In this document: in pieces, positions 16,163-24,483 of the stretch
How the letters are laid out: every line of letters starts with the position of its first letter
Numbering within the stretch: position 1 is the first letter of the stretch
Source: Tardiphaga sp.
Lineage (GTDB): Bacteria; Pseudomonadota; Alphaproteobacteria; Rhizobiales; Xanthobacteraceae
Direction: 5' to 3'
Length of the DNA stretch: 48,735 nucleotides
NCBI GenBank assembly: GCA_030147505.1
Contig: JASBVG010000001.1
Coordinates: forward strand, 1 to 48,735
Program-made: the position numbers and the translations under genes
Notes under the pieces: generated by a model
What the model saw: the letters and a program-made list of their open reading frames with translations, nothing else
The model's database searches: none
Told to the model about the DNA's origin: nothing

Positions 16163-17416
16163 TCAGGCCCACTCGCCCTTGTGGAACACTGGCACCGTGC
16201 GGCCATCGGCATGCACACCGTCAATGTCGATCTCGCCGGAGCCGATCATCCAGTCGATATGGATGAAGCTCTTGTTGCCGCCCTGCGCCGCGATCTGTTC
16301 AGGCGTCAGCTGGTCGCCGCCGACGAAGCATTTCGAATAGCACTGGCCCAGCGCGATGTGGCAAGCGGCATTTTCGTCGAACAGCGTGTTGTAGAACAGC
16401 AGACCGCTGGCCGAGATCGGCGACGAGTGCGGCACAAGTGCCACTTCGCCGAGACGGCGCGAGCCTTCATCGGTATCCAGCACCTTGTTCAGCACGGCTT
16501 CACCGCGCGAGGCCTTGGCTTCGACGATCTTGCCTTCCTCGAAACGCACCGCGATGTCCTCGATCAGCGTGCCCTGATAGGACAGCGGCTTGGTGGAGCG
16601 GACATGGCCGCTTACGCGCGCCGCGTGCGGCGTGGTGAAGACTTCCTCGGTCGGGATATTGGCATTGCAGACGATGCCGTTCTTCGCGGTGGAGGCGCCG
16701 CCTTCCCATTCGTGACCGTCGGCAAGGCCGACCACGAGATCGGTGCCCGGCCCCTTGAAATGCAGCGCGTGGAAGCGCTGGCCGTTGAGCCAGTCGGTGC
16801 GGGTGCGCAGCGCTGCGTTATGCGTAGTCCAGGCGGCGATGGGATCGGCATTATCGACGTGCGAAGCGGCGAAGATCGCTTCGGCGAGTTTCTGCACCGC
16901 GATGTCGTCCTCATCGCCCGGAAACACCTGCTTGGCCCAGGAGAGTGTCGGATAAGCCACGATGTTCCAGTTGACGTCGAAACCGGCAATTTTCTGCAGT
17001 GCCGGCTGATAGGCAATGGAATTGGCCTTGCTGGCGCGCGAGACCTTTGCCGGGTCCTCGTTCGACAGCAGCATCGGATTATCGCCGACGATGGCAAGGC
17101 GGGCGGTGTTATTGCCGAGTGCCCTCGCCATCCCGTCATAGAGCCAGCCGGCGGCGCGGTCGAAGGTGTCGTCGTGGCCGTAGCGATAGCGGGCCAGCGT
17201 CATTTCCTCGTCCGAGAAAAACGGCGTCACCAGACCGGCACCGGCCTTGTAGGCATGTTCGGCGATCTTGCGCACCAGCGGCAGCGCAGCGGCGGGCGCC
17301 GTCAGCAACAGATCCTGCCCGGGCGCCAGTTGCAGCCCCACTTTCACGGCGACTTCGGCAAGCCGGTCGAGCTTCACGGGATCGACGATGGAAATGTTGC
17401 GCTGGTGAACGGTCAT
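16163..17416 (-). CDS. M29 aminopeptidase (AmpS/PepS/aminopeptidase T)
   Basis: This 417-residue metallopeptidase removes N-terminal residues from peptides in the cytosol. M29 ligand regions are visible: NIPTEEVFTTPHAARVSG (Glu), the Glu after VRFEEGKIVEAKA, then HSSPIS, NTLFDENAACHIALGQCY and SFIHIDWMIGS (His, Asp, Glu). GAGGG precedes the ATG at 17416. The frame is open further upstream, but that part covers a palindromic repeat. It stands alone between the DUF3095 gene and the repeat. Confidence 0.92.
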   Translation of the reverse strand: MTVHQRNISIVDPVKLDRLAEVAVKVGLQLAPGQDLLLTAPAAALPLVRKIAEHAYKAGAGLVTPFFSDEEMTLARYRYGHDDTFDRAAGWLYDGMARALGNNTARLAIVGDNPMLLSNEDPAKVSRASKANSIAYQPALQKIAGFDVNWNIVAYPTLSWAKQVFPGDEDDIAVQKLAEAIFAASHVDNADPIAAWTTHNAALRTRTDWLNGQRFHALHFKGPGTDLVVGLADGHEWEGGASTAKNGIVCNANIPTEEVFTTPHAARVSGHVRSTKPLSYQGTLIEDIAVRFEEGKIVEAKASRGEAVLNKVLDTDEGSRRLGEVALVPHSSPISASGLLFYNTLFDENAACHIALGQCYSKCFVGGDQLTPEQIAAQGGNKSFIHIDWMIGSGEIDIDGVHADGRTVPVFHKGEWA

Positions 17417-17490
17417 GCGGGGCCCTCGATGGGTGGACGGTGATCGCGAATGTAGGGAATGCGAGAGAGATTTGCCACCAGTGACGGTGT

Positions 17491-17590
17491 CGTAGGATGG
17501 GTTGAGCGGAGCGATACCCATCACCTCTTGGCGCTCGTAGCGATGGGTATCGCTCCGGCGCTACCGCGCCTGCGCTCAACCCATCCTACG
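17491..17590. repeat. REP-like double-hairpin repeat, copy B
   Basis: This 100-base intergenic element is built of nested inverted repeats. Outer arms of 18 bases begin CGTAGGATGGG and end CCCATCCTACG (17491-17508 and 17573-17590). Inner arms GGAGCGATACCCATC/GATGGGTATCGCTCC lie at 17508-17522 and 17542-17556. It is related to copies at 4173 and 23343, and is probably a REP/RAYT-type or MITE-like mobile repeat. Confidence 0.8.
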
Positions 17591-17672
17591 CGACGGAGCC
17601 CATGCAACATTCTGGCTTTCCGGCGTTATATCATGGACACTGGCACAAGCAGCCGATTCAACAAGGTGGACT

Positions 17673-18566
17673 GTGAGGCAGATACGCATCGCCTTCGATA
17701 TTGGCCTCGACGCCTTCTACCGGTTTCTCGCCGATGACGGCTGGGCGATCGCCAGCCATATCGCACTCTCCACGCTGATGGCGCTATTTCCGTTCCTGAT
17801 CGTGCTGACCTCGCTGGCCGGCTTCTTCGGCTCTCGCGACCTCGCCGACCAGGCCATGAACCTGCTGCTCGAGATCTGGCCGGACCAGGTGTCGAATGCA
17901 TTGTCCGGCCAGATCCATCAGGTGCTCACCACGACGCGCGGCGACGCCCTGACCATTGGCCTCGTGCTCGCGCTCTATTTCGCCTCCAACGGTGTCGAGA
18001 GCCTGCGGGTGGCATTGAACCGCGCCTATTCGGTGACCGAGCCGCGCCGCTGGTACTGGCTGCGGCTGGAATCCATCGGCTACACGCTGATCGCCGCTGC
18101 GACGGCGCTGGTCATGGCCTTCCTGATCGTGCTCGGACCGCTGGTATTGGAAATCGTGCGACGTTATGTGCCGCTGATGGTGGAGAACAACGAACGGCTG
18201 CTCACGGTCGCCCGCTACGGCATCACCATCGCCGCGATGCTCATTGCCCTCGTCATCCTGCATACCCGGCTCCCCGCAGGGCGGCGGACATTTCCGCAGA
18301 TCCTGCCTGGTATCGCGTTCACGATGCTGGGCTCGCTGGCCGCGGCCGTCGGCTTCGGCCTCTATCTTGCGCGCTTCGCTAACAATTACGTGACCATGTA
18401 TGCGGGGCTCGCCTCGGCGATCATCGCGCTGGTGTTCCTGTATTTCATTGCCGCGATCTTCGTGTTCGGCGGCGCGCTGAATGCGGCGATCATCCGCTCA
18501 CGGCTGCCGAACGGCGTTTCGCTGCAAGCAGCGCAGTCGCTAGAGCCCGCGGAGAAACCGGTTTGA
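17673..18566 (+). CDS. YihY/BrkB family membrane protein
   Basis: This 297-residue inner membrane protein has about six helices. Family marks include SHIALSTLMALFPFLIVLTSLAG in the first helix, YFASNGVESLRVALNRAY in the middle, and YAGLASAIIALVFLYF near the end. The family was once thought to hold RNase BN; its true role is unclear, with virulence or envelope roles proposed. The GTG start at 17673 follows AAGGTGGA. Its last 77 bases overlap the 3' end of the convergent hybrid kinase gene. Confidence 0.88.
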   Translation: MRQIRIAFDIGLDAFYRFLADDGWAIASHIALSTLMALFPFLIVLTSLAGFFGSRDLADQAMNLLLEIWPDQVSNALSGQIHQVLTTTRGDALTIGLVLALYFASNGVESLRVALNRAYSVTEPRRWYWLRLESIGYTLIAAATALVMAFLIVLGPLVLEIVRRYVPLMVENNERLLTVARYGITIAAMLIALVILHTRLPAGRRTFPQILPGIAFTMLGSLAAAVGFGLYLARFANNYVTMYAGLASAIIALVFLYFIAAIFVFGGALNAAIIRSRLPNGVSLQAAQSLEPAEKPV

Positions 18567-19752
18567 TCAGGAAATTGTCGGCACCGGCCTGACGCGCCGC
18601 GGCCTCGTCCTCGCCGCGGCCGGAGACGCCGATGATGGCGATGCGGCCGTACGGCTTCTTCAACGCGCGGATCTGACGGATCGCCTCGACGCCGCCGATA
18701 TCCGGCAGCACCATATCCATTAGCACCGCGTCGAAATCGCCTTGCGCCACGCGCGCAGCCGCATCCTCGCCACGACCGATGAATTCCGCGTAATGGCCGA
18801 GTTCGGTGAGAATGGCATTCAGCACCACGCGGCCGAACGGATTGTCCTCGACGCCGAGAATGCGCAGCGTATCGCTGCCCGCCGATGCTTTCTCCAATTG
18901 CGCCATCTGCGCAATGTCGCCCCGCACCCGATCGAGGGCCACAGTCAGCGTAAATGTGGTGCCGCCGCCCTGCCGCACCGTTGCTGCGATGTCGCCGCCC
19001 ATCGCCTTGGCCAACTGCTTGACCGAGAACAGGCCGAGGCCGGCGCCGCCAAAACGTGCGGCGATGGAGACATTGGCCTGCGAGAACGGCCGGAACAGCT
19101 TTTTGGTTTCTGCAAGGGTCAGACCGATCCCTGAGTCAGAGACCGCGAAGGATACTCCGATCTTGCCGGCGATGCGGACGGACGCGACTTTCAGCGTGAC
19201 ATTGCCGCTGTCGGTGAATTTCACGGCATTGTCGATCAGATTCTCCAGCGCCGCTCGCAGCCGGATCGGATCGCCGACGGCGAAATTCGGCAGTTTCTCG
19301 GCAACCGTGACCACGGCCTGCAGCCCCTTCGCCGTGGCGCGGCCGGCGAGCGAATCGCCGACGGCGCGCGTCAGCGTGCGCAGATCGAAGAAATCCTGCC
19401 GCAGATCGAGTCCGGTCTTGTAACTCCTGGCCGCATCCACGAACAGAGTAGCAAGGCCGGCGAGATGTTCGGCACCGGCCCTGATGGTTTCGACCCAGCG
19501 CCGTTCGCGCTCGGAAAGCTCGGAGGTGGCGAGCAGATCGCTGACTGCGAGAATGCCGGTGAGCGGCGTGCGAACCTCATGGGCGAACATCGCCAGCGCC
19601 TGCTCGACCATCGCATCGGTGCGCGTCGCTGCCGGCGCCATACGCGGCTTTCGCGCGGCCTTCTTGGCGACGCGCGCTTTCGCGGTCTTCGGCTTTGCGA
19701 TTGTCGTGCTGCGCTTCCGCGGTTTGCGCGGCGCGCGCGATCTCAGCGCCAT
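18490..19752 (-). CDS. Hybrid histidine kinase-response regulator with basic tail
   Basis: This 420-residue cytosolic hybrid kinase has no sensor domain. Residues 4-37 are histone H1-like (16 Lys/Arg, no acidic residue, many Ala and Pro). The H box FAHEVRTPLTG (H58) follows. The ATPase domain has NLIDNAVKF, DSGIGL and GGAGLGLFSVK. A C-terminal receiver has VEDNPFGR, the phospho-acceptor Asp in VLMDMVLPDIGG, and IKPVS. It likely takes its signal from a partner. The basic tail may bind DNA, RNA or the membrane. The ATG at 19752 is preferred over a GTG nine codons upstream. The 3' end overlaps yihY by 77 bases. Confidence 0.85.
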   Translation of the reverse strand: MALRSRAPRKPRKRSTTIAKPKTAKARVAKKAARKPRMAPAATRTDAMVEQALAMFAHEVRTPLTGILAVSDLLATSELSERERRWVETIRAGAEHLAGLATLFVDAARSYKTGLDLRQDFFDLRTLTRAVGDSLAGRATAKGLQAVVTVAEKLPNFAVGDPIRLRAALENLIDNAVKFTDSGNVTLKVASVRIAGKIGVSFAVSDSGIGLTLAETKKLFRPFSQANVSIAARFGGAGLGLFSVKQLAKAMGGDIAATVRQGGGTTFTLTVALDRVRGDIAQMAQLEKASAGSDTLRILGVEDNPFGRVVLNAILTELGHYAEFIGRGEDAAARVAQGDFDAVLMDMVLPDIGGVEAIRQIRALKKPYGRIAIIGVSGRGEDEAAARQAGADNFLIKPVSPRALATALLAAKRRSAAVSG

Positions 19753-19843
19753 TGGATGCCCACTCGTCCATCGCACCATGCCATGGCGGCCCCTGCCGAG
19801 TCACGCCACGGTTCCGATGAGCATTGGGATAACCCTGCAAAGA

Positions 19844-20737
19844 TCACGGATGCAGTGGCAATCCCGCGAGACGGCGGATATCTGCAGGCATGACACCCTG
19901 CGCGCGCAAGTCGCGCAGGCTGGTTGATGCCAGGGATTTGGCGAGCTTCGCTCCGGTCTCGTCACGCAACAAGGCGTGGTGCCGATAGACCGGCGCCGGC
20001 AGGCCGAGCAGAGCCTGCAGAAGGCGATGCACACTGGTGGACCAGAACAGGTCCTGGCCGCGAACGACATCGGTGACGCCTTGCAGCGCGTCGTCGATGA
20101 CGACGGACAGATGGTAGCTGGTGGGGACTTCCTTGCGCGCCAGAATGACATCGCCCCAGGCTTCCGGTCGCGCGGCGACCTCGCCTGTCTCGCCATCCGG
20201 GCCGCCGCCACGCTCCTGCCAGGCCAGCGCGCCGGCATGCCGGATCGCCGCAGCCATGTCGAGCCGCAGCGCCATCGGTGCGCCCGAGCGCTTCAACGCA
20301 GCGACTGCGTCGGCGGACAGGGACTTCGCCGTGCCCAGATAGAGCGGCGCGCCATCGGGATCGCGCGGCCATGGACCTCTGGCTTCCTCGCCGGCCACCA
20401 GCCGCGCAATCTCTGCACGGCTTTCGAAGCTGGGATAGAGCAGCCCCATCGCTGCCAGCCTGTCGCTTGCAGCGACATAGGCATCGAGATGATCGGACTG
20501 CCGGCGCACCGGCGACTCCCATGCGATCCCGAGCCAAGCCAAATCGTCATAGATCGCCTGCTCGTAATCCGGCCGGCAGCGCGTGACATCGATATCCTCG
20601 ATCCGCAGCAGCAGACGCCCATCGACCTGCCGCGCCAGATCGAAATTCAGCAGGGCCGAATAAGCGTGGCCGAGATGGAGATAGCCATTCGGGCTGGGAG
20701 CGAAGCGAAAAACGGGGCGAGCGGCTGTCGTTGTCAC
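19844..20737 (-). CDS. gluQ: Glutamyl-Q tRNA(Asp) synthetase
   Basis: This 297-residue paralog of the glutamyl-tRNA synthetase catalytic core attaches Glu to queuosine at the tRNA(Asp) anticodon. It has FAPSPNGYLHLGHAYSAL (HIGH-type motif), LRIEDIDVTRC, and KLAKS in place of KMSKS. The anticodon-binding domain is absent and the length fits GluQRS. The start is a GTG directly after hipA (stop at 20739), so the two may be translationally linked, although their functions are unrelated. Confidence 0.92.
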   Translation of the reverse strand: MTTTAARPVFRFAPSPNGYLHLGHAYSALLNFDLARQVDGRLLLRIEDIDVTRCRPDYEQAIYDDLAWLGIAWESPVRRQSDHLDAYVAASDRLAAMGLLYPSFESRAEIARLVAGEEARGPWPRDPDGAPLYLGTAKSLSADAVAALKRSGAPMALRLDMAAAIRHAGALAWQERGGGPDGETGEVAARPEAWGDVILARKEVPTSYHLSVVIDDALQGVTDVVRGQDLFWSTSVHRLLQALLGLPAPVYRHHALLRDETGAKLAKSLASTSLRDLRAQGVMPADIRRLAGLPLHP

Positions 20738-20738
20738 T

Positions 20739-21998
20739 TCACGTCACCGCCGGATCGCGCTGGTCGAGTTGCCTGACGATGAGTCGCGTCCGCTTCCTGA
20801 TCTGGAATGCGATCTTGTCGAGCACCGGATCGCCTCCGGCCGGCATTGCGCAAACGATCTCCTTCGCTGCATCGATGTGATCGAGCACCAAACTGGCAAG
20901 TTCAGCCACCCGCTTCAGCGTCTGTGCGGGACTGAGGTTCACCGAGCGGGCGAAATGCTGCCAATCCTTGCTGAAAAGGTGAATGGCCTCGCGTTTGCCG
21001 CTGATGGTTTGCGGCAATTGCCGGGTGACTTGCGGATAGATCTGCGCGCAAACGAGATCGTAAAGCGGTGCGAATTTGGCGGAGCCCTCAGAGCCTATCA
21101 AAATCGAATAGTTCTTTGCGTGCGCATCAGTGTTGCAGATCAGAGCGTTGAAGATCACCGCATCGAGCAGCGTGAGACGAGCGCCGGGTGAAACGCTGTC
21201 CGAAACGGCGATGAAAAGCTTTGCGAGAGACGGCCCAGCAAGGCCCGCCGTGGCGCCGACCTCATATTTTGCGGTCGGGAAATAGCCAAGCAGCTGGCAC
21301 AAATCCTCCTGATGAACACGCAGGATACCGTTCGGCGTGTCTATCCGGTCGTACCGTTTCACGAGCAGATAGCTGCGCTTGCCTGCCCTTCCGGTCGTCG
21401 CTGAGGCAGCATCGAGACCAACCAGCTTCGCAAGCGTCAGGCAAAAAGCCTCGTTGAATACACTGCCAGCAAGCCGCGGAGCATCCGGCTTCAGAATATA
21501 TGTCGATGGTGTGCCGTCGAGCGGAATCGCAATCTTGCCGTCGACGACGCCGACCGGGAGCTTGTCCTGCATACCGGCAAGCGACATGGAAACGCCCTCG
21601 TCGCCAACCAGGAAAGGCCTTTGCGGGAGCTCGTTGATGATCCGCTCAAGCTCGGCATCGTTCTCAACCGTGCGATACTCATCATGTCCTTCACGCGGAT
21701 GACCGATCGAGAGAGCGCCTGCAGTGTCGCGCCCGATCCGCAGCAGAAGCCCGACCACGTCTTGTGGCGAAATGCCGAATTGTTGCCCGATCTCCGACAA
21801 GTGACTTTCGGGCAACAGGTTGGCCAGCCAGGGAATGATTTTCTCGGCCCCGACCGGCGCTGACGACAGCGGTATCGACAGCGAGATTGGAAACGCACCA
21901 CTGCGACCGATCCAGTCCTTGTCATAGACAAATTGCGGCCGATCGTTCTCAGCCGCAATCGTTCCAACCTTGATCGTCTCGAAATAGATTCCGATCAT
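20739..21998 (-). CDS. hipA: HipA-type serine/threonine kinase toxin
   Basis: This is a 419-residue HipA kinase. In E. coli HipA phosphorylates glutamyl-tRNA synthetase, halts translation and promotes persistence. Here the phosphorylatable Ser139 is in SLAGMQDKLP, the ATP lysine is K170 in ILKP, the catalytic Asp is D291 in NTDAHAKN, and the metal-binding Asp is D314 in PLYDLV. All are intact, so it is probably active. hipB lies 8 bases upstream. The next gene downstream encodes a GltX paralog (gluQ), a curious link to the known HipA target family. Whether this HipA targets GltX or another synthetase is unknown. Confidence 0.92.
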   Translation of the reverse strand: MIGIYFETIKVGTIAAENDRPQFVYDKDWIGRSGAFPISLSIPLSSAPVGAEKIIPWLANLLPESHLSEIGQQFGISPQDVVGLLLRIGRDTAGALSIGHPREGHDEYRTVENDAELERIINELPQRPFLVGDEGVSMSLAGMQDKLPVGVVDGKIAIPLDGTPSTYILKPDAPRLAGSVFNEAFCLTLAKLVGLDAASATTGRAGKRSYLLVKRYDRIDTPNGILRVHQEDLCQLLGYFPTAKYEVGATAGLAGPSLAKLFIAVSDSVSPGARLTLLDAVIFNALICNTDAHAKNYSILIGSEGSAKFAPLYDLVCAQIYPQVTRQLPQTISGKREAIHLFSKDWQHFARSVNLSPAQTLKRVAELASLVLDHIDAAKEIVCAMPAGGDPVLDKIAFQIRKRTRLIVRQLDQRDPAVT

Positions 21999-22006
21999 GG
22001 TGGCAC

Positions 22007-22285
22007 CTAAAATTTCGGAAGATAGGTGAGCGGATCGTCGGTATCTGGCAGCGACGCATCGTTAGGCCGCCGGTCATCGCGGCCAGATTGTAGCAGGAGT
22101 CCGACCTCCACCGCTGCCGTAAGAGATTTGCCGAGCTGACACGTCGGCTTGCCGCCTTCCAGTTCGATGATGAAGCGAACGCCGACACCGCAACGCGCAG
22201 CGAGTTGCTGCTGGGTCAGGCCGAGCGCCTTGCGCCGCAGCCTGATTTGCTGGCCGAAATCGGTGGAGTTTTTAATGGCTGCCAT
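22007..22285 (-). CDS. hipB: HipB-type antitoxin, HTH repressor
   Basis: This is a 92-residue XRE-family DNA-binding antitoxin. The helix-turn-helix is at about residues 11-60 (GQQIRLRRKALGLTQQQLA, then GVRFIIELEGGK). The C-terminal 30 residues are Asp/Pro-rich and probably disordered, ending in LTYLPKF. It should neutralise HipA and repress its own operon. Four TCCCGANCGGGA palindromes lie in the 120 bases upstream, the nearest six bases before the ATG. Confidence 0.92.
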   Translation of the reverse strand: MAAIKNSTDFGQQIRLRRKALGLTQQQLAARCGVGVRFIIELEGGKPTCQLGKSLTAAVEVGLLLQSGRDDRRPNDASLPDTDDPLTYLPKF

Positions 22286-22290
22286 GAACT

Positions 22291-22302
22291 TCCCGATCGG
22301 GA
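22291..22302. promoter_or_regulatory. HipB operator 1
   Basis: TCCCGATCGGGA is a perfect 12-bp palindrome six bases before the hipB ATG, covering the ribosome-binding region. It is the first of four similar sites. Confidence 0.8.
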
Positions 22303-22328
22303 CTATTTCAGCGATTTCGCCAAAATAG

Positions 22329-22340
22329 TCCCGAACGGGA
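22329..22340. promoter_or_regulatory. HipB operator 2
   Basis: TCCCGAACGGGA keeps the TCCCG/CGGGA arms with one central mismatch. Its centre is 38 bases from site 1. Confidence 0.8.
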
Positions 22341-22356
22341 ATATTTGCAATAAAAG

Positions 22357-22368
22357 TCCCGATCGGGA
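22357..22368. promoter_or_regulatory. HipB operator 3
   Basis: TCCCGATCGGGA is identical to site 1. Its centre is 28 bases from site 2, and AT-rich DNA (AATAAAA, AATATTTGCAAT) surrounds it, probably the hipBA promoter. Confidence 0.8.
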
Positions 22369-22394
22369 ATAAAATGGCAAAAACATCAAAATAT

Positions 22395-22406
22395 TCCCGA
22401 GCGGGA
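22395..22406. promoter_or_regulatory. HipB operator 4
   Basis: TCCCGAGCGGGA is flanked by a longer symmetry, ATATT...AATAT. Its centre is 38 bases from site 3 and it lies 19 bases from the stop of the upstream ykuD gene. Confidence 0.78.
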
Positions 22407-22424
22407 ATATCGAATATCCCTTGT

Positions 22425-23099
22425 TTACGACTCCGCCGCCCGGCCGCCCTGGATCACCACCACGCGGCTGCCGATCTTGACGCGGTTGTAGAGGTCGATG
22501 ACGTCCTGGTTCATCAGCCGGATGCAGCCGCTGGAGACGGCATAGCCGATGGTCTCCGGCTCCGTGGTGCCATGGATGCGGAACATCGTGTCGCGATCGC
22601 CCTGATAGAGATACATCGCGCGCGGCCCGAGCGGGTTTTCGAGGCCACCGGCCATGCCGCTGGCCAGATGGCGATAACGCGCCGGCTCGCGGTTCATCAT
22701 GTTCTCGGTCGGGCTCCAGTGCGGCCACTCCGCCTTGCGCTTGATGGTGGCGCTGCCCGCAAAAGCGAGACCGGCCTTGCCGACGCCGATGCCGTAACGC
22801 ATCGCCTTGCCATCGCCCTCGACGAGATAGAGATGACGCGCGGCCGTATCGACCACGATGGTGCCGGCAGGTTCGCGCGTCCGATAATCGACGCGCTGGC
22901 GCAGCATGGCAGGATCGAGGCTGGCGACATCGATGGCCGGCAGCGTGTGGCCGCCATCATTCCGCTCGGCATACATTGCGGACGACCCGCCAAGGCCCGA
23001 CGACATCATCCCGCCACTGCTGGCGCAACCCGCCAGCAAAGCGGGCAAAACGAACAGCGCCGCAAGGCGCGGCCAACGCAATTCACCCAAACCAGTCAT
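22425..23099 (-). CDS. YkuD-type L,D-transpeptidase lipoprotein
   Basis: This is a predicted 224-residue outer or inner membrane lipoprotein with an L,D-transpeptidase domain that cross-links or anchors peptidoglycan. The lipobox LLAGC is at residues 21-25. The catalytic motif runs HGTTEPETIGYAVSSGCIRL, with the nucleophile Cys near the end. The start is uncertain: ATGs at 23165, 23147 and 23105 are in frame, but 23099 gives the best lipoprotein signal peptide and has GGGA close upstream. It precedes hipBA on the same strand. Confidence 0.88.
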   Translation of the reverse strand: MTGLGELRWPRLAALFVLPALLAGCASSGGMMSSGLGGSSAMYAERNDGGHTLPAIDVASLDPAMLRQRVDYRTREPAGTIVVDTAARHLYLVEGDGKAMRYGIGVGKAGLAFAGSATIKRKAEWPHWSPTENMMNREPARYRHLASGMAGGLENPLGPRAMYLYQGDRDTMFRIHGTTEPETIGYAVSSGCIRLMNQDVIDLYNRVKIGSRVVVIQGGRAAES

Positions 23100-23342
23100 T
23101 CCCATTCCCAACAGCAACCCGCCCGATCGAGACGACCGGCCTGTCATACAGGGTCGGCGCGTCATGACAGGGTCAAGAGCACGTCATCCGGGCATGGAAC
23201 AGGCCTTACGGACGATTTTGCGTGCGGCTGTGACGAGTGCGCCACAGCGACAGATTGCCAACGATGACTTCAAGCTGTGCCCGGACACGACAGGTCCCAT
23301 GACGGGAAGTGGCCGTGCATGAGAGTAATCGTGCACAGAGCC
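23100..23342. other. Intergenic region without a recognised gene
   Basis: The 243 bases between ykuD and repeat copy C hold the ykuD promoter side. I see no convincing ORF, RNA structure or operator in it. With the repeat and the CDF upstream region the gene-free stretch is about 500 bases. Confidence 0.5.
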
Positions 23343-23452
23343 TCAGGATGGGATGAGCGAAGCGATCATCATCTCTCGCGCCCATGGTGAAGCGTCAACG
23401 TTGATGGGTATCGGCCCGGCGCCCTGCGCCTTCGCTCAATCCATCCTGCGAA
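23343..23452. repeat. REP-like palindromic repeat, copy C
   Basis: This element opens CAGGATGGGATGAGCGAAGCG and closes CGCTCAATCCATCCTGCG, with GATGGGTATCGG inside. It has the same plan as copy B but is degraded. It lies upstream of the CDF transporter gene. Confidence 0.7.
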
Positions 23453-23595
23453 CTACGAACTGCAAACCGCACATCTGCCTTGCGCATCATAATGCGAAGC
23501 GTTTGCAGCTACTTATCATGACTTGCATCGCCTGCGCGCCCAGTCTAGAGCACGGCAGCGCCGCCGCCGCATTTCCATCGACACGAGACTTCCTC

Positions 23596-24483
23596 ATGAC
23601 AAGCGTTCGCAATCTTGCGCAAGGCAGTATTGCCGTTGGCTTGCTCGTGCTCGGGCTGAAATATCTCGCCTATCATTTGACGGGCAGCGTGGCGCTGCTG
23701 TCGGACGCGATCGAGAGCATCGTCAATGTGATGACGGCCATCGTCGCATTCGTGGCGATCAGCTTCAGCGCAAAACCGGCCGATGACGAGCACCCCTACG
23801 GGCATCACAAAGCCGAATATTTTTCTGCAGTGCTCGAAGGCGTGCTCATCGTGCTGGCCGCGATCCTCATCCTGCGCGAAGCCTATTTCAGCTATCTCTC
23901 GCCGCGCGTGCTAGATACGCCGTGGCTCGGCCTCGCCGCCAATGGCGCCGCCACGGTCATCAATGCCGGGTGGGCCTGGCTGCTGATCCGGCAAGGCCGG
24001 ATCCGGCGTTCGCCGGCACTTGCAGCGGACGGCCACCATCTGCTGACCGATGTCTGGTCATCGGTCGGTGTGCTCGGCGGCGTGATCGTCGCCACCGTGT
24101 CGGGAATAGCGGTTCTCGATCCTATTCTTGCCGCCCTGGTTGCGCTCAACATTCTGTGGGCCGGGTGGGGGCTGATGAAGCAATCGCTCAGCGGTTTGAT
24201 GGATGAGGCGATCGAGCCGGCGATGCTGGCCACCATCAAGCAAACCATCTCGGCCCATGCCGAGGGCGCCATCGAGGCACACGATCTGCGCACCCGCCGC
24301 GCCGGCAGCATGACTTTCATCGATTTCCATCTGGTCGTGGCAGGGTCGACCACGGTGAGCGCTGCGCATGACATTTGCGACACGCTGGAACAGGCGATCC
24401 GTGCCGAGATCGGCGAGGCGCTGATCACCATCCATGTGGAGCCCGACGACAAGGCGAAGCATTCGGGCATCGTGGTGCTGTAG
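23596..24483 (+). CDS. Cation diffusion facilitator (CDF) transporter
   Basis: This is a 295-residue CDF antiporter, usually exporting Zn2+, Fe2+ or Mn2+ against protons. About six helices are followed by a C-terminal cytosolic domain. Metal-site marks are SDAIESIVN in helix 2, HPYGHHKAEYF in the loop, and DGHHLLTDVWSSVG in helix 5 (HxxxD). The helix-2 motif is D-x-x-E/S, not the DxxxD of FieF, so the metal is uncertain. The ATG at 23596 gives the family N-terminus; upstream starts at 23518 and 23353 only add non-conserved residues. It heads the TonB/YcnI copper-type group but has its own spacing of 81 bases to the next gene. Confidence 0.9.
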   Translation: MTSVRNLAQGSIAVGLLVLGLKYLAYHLTGSVALLSDAIESIVNVMTAIVAFVAISFSAKPADDEHPYGHHKAEYFSAVLEGVLIVLAAILILREAYFSYLSPRVLDTPWLGLAANGAATVINAGWAWLLIRQGRIRRSPALAADGHHLLTDVWSSVGVLGGVIVATVSGIAVLDPILAALVALNILWAGWGLMKQSLSGLMDEAIEPAMLATIKQTISAHAEGAIEAHDLRTRRAGSMTFIDFHLVVAGSTTVSAAHDICDTLEQAIRAEIGEALITIHVEPDDKAKHSGIVVL

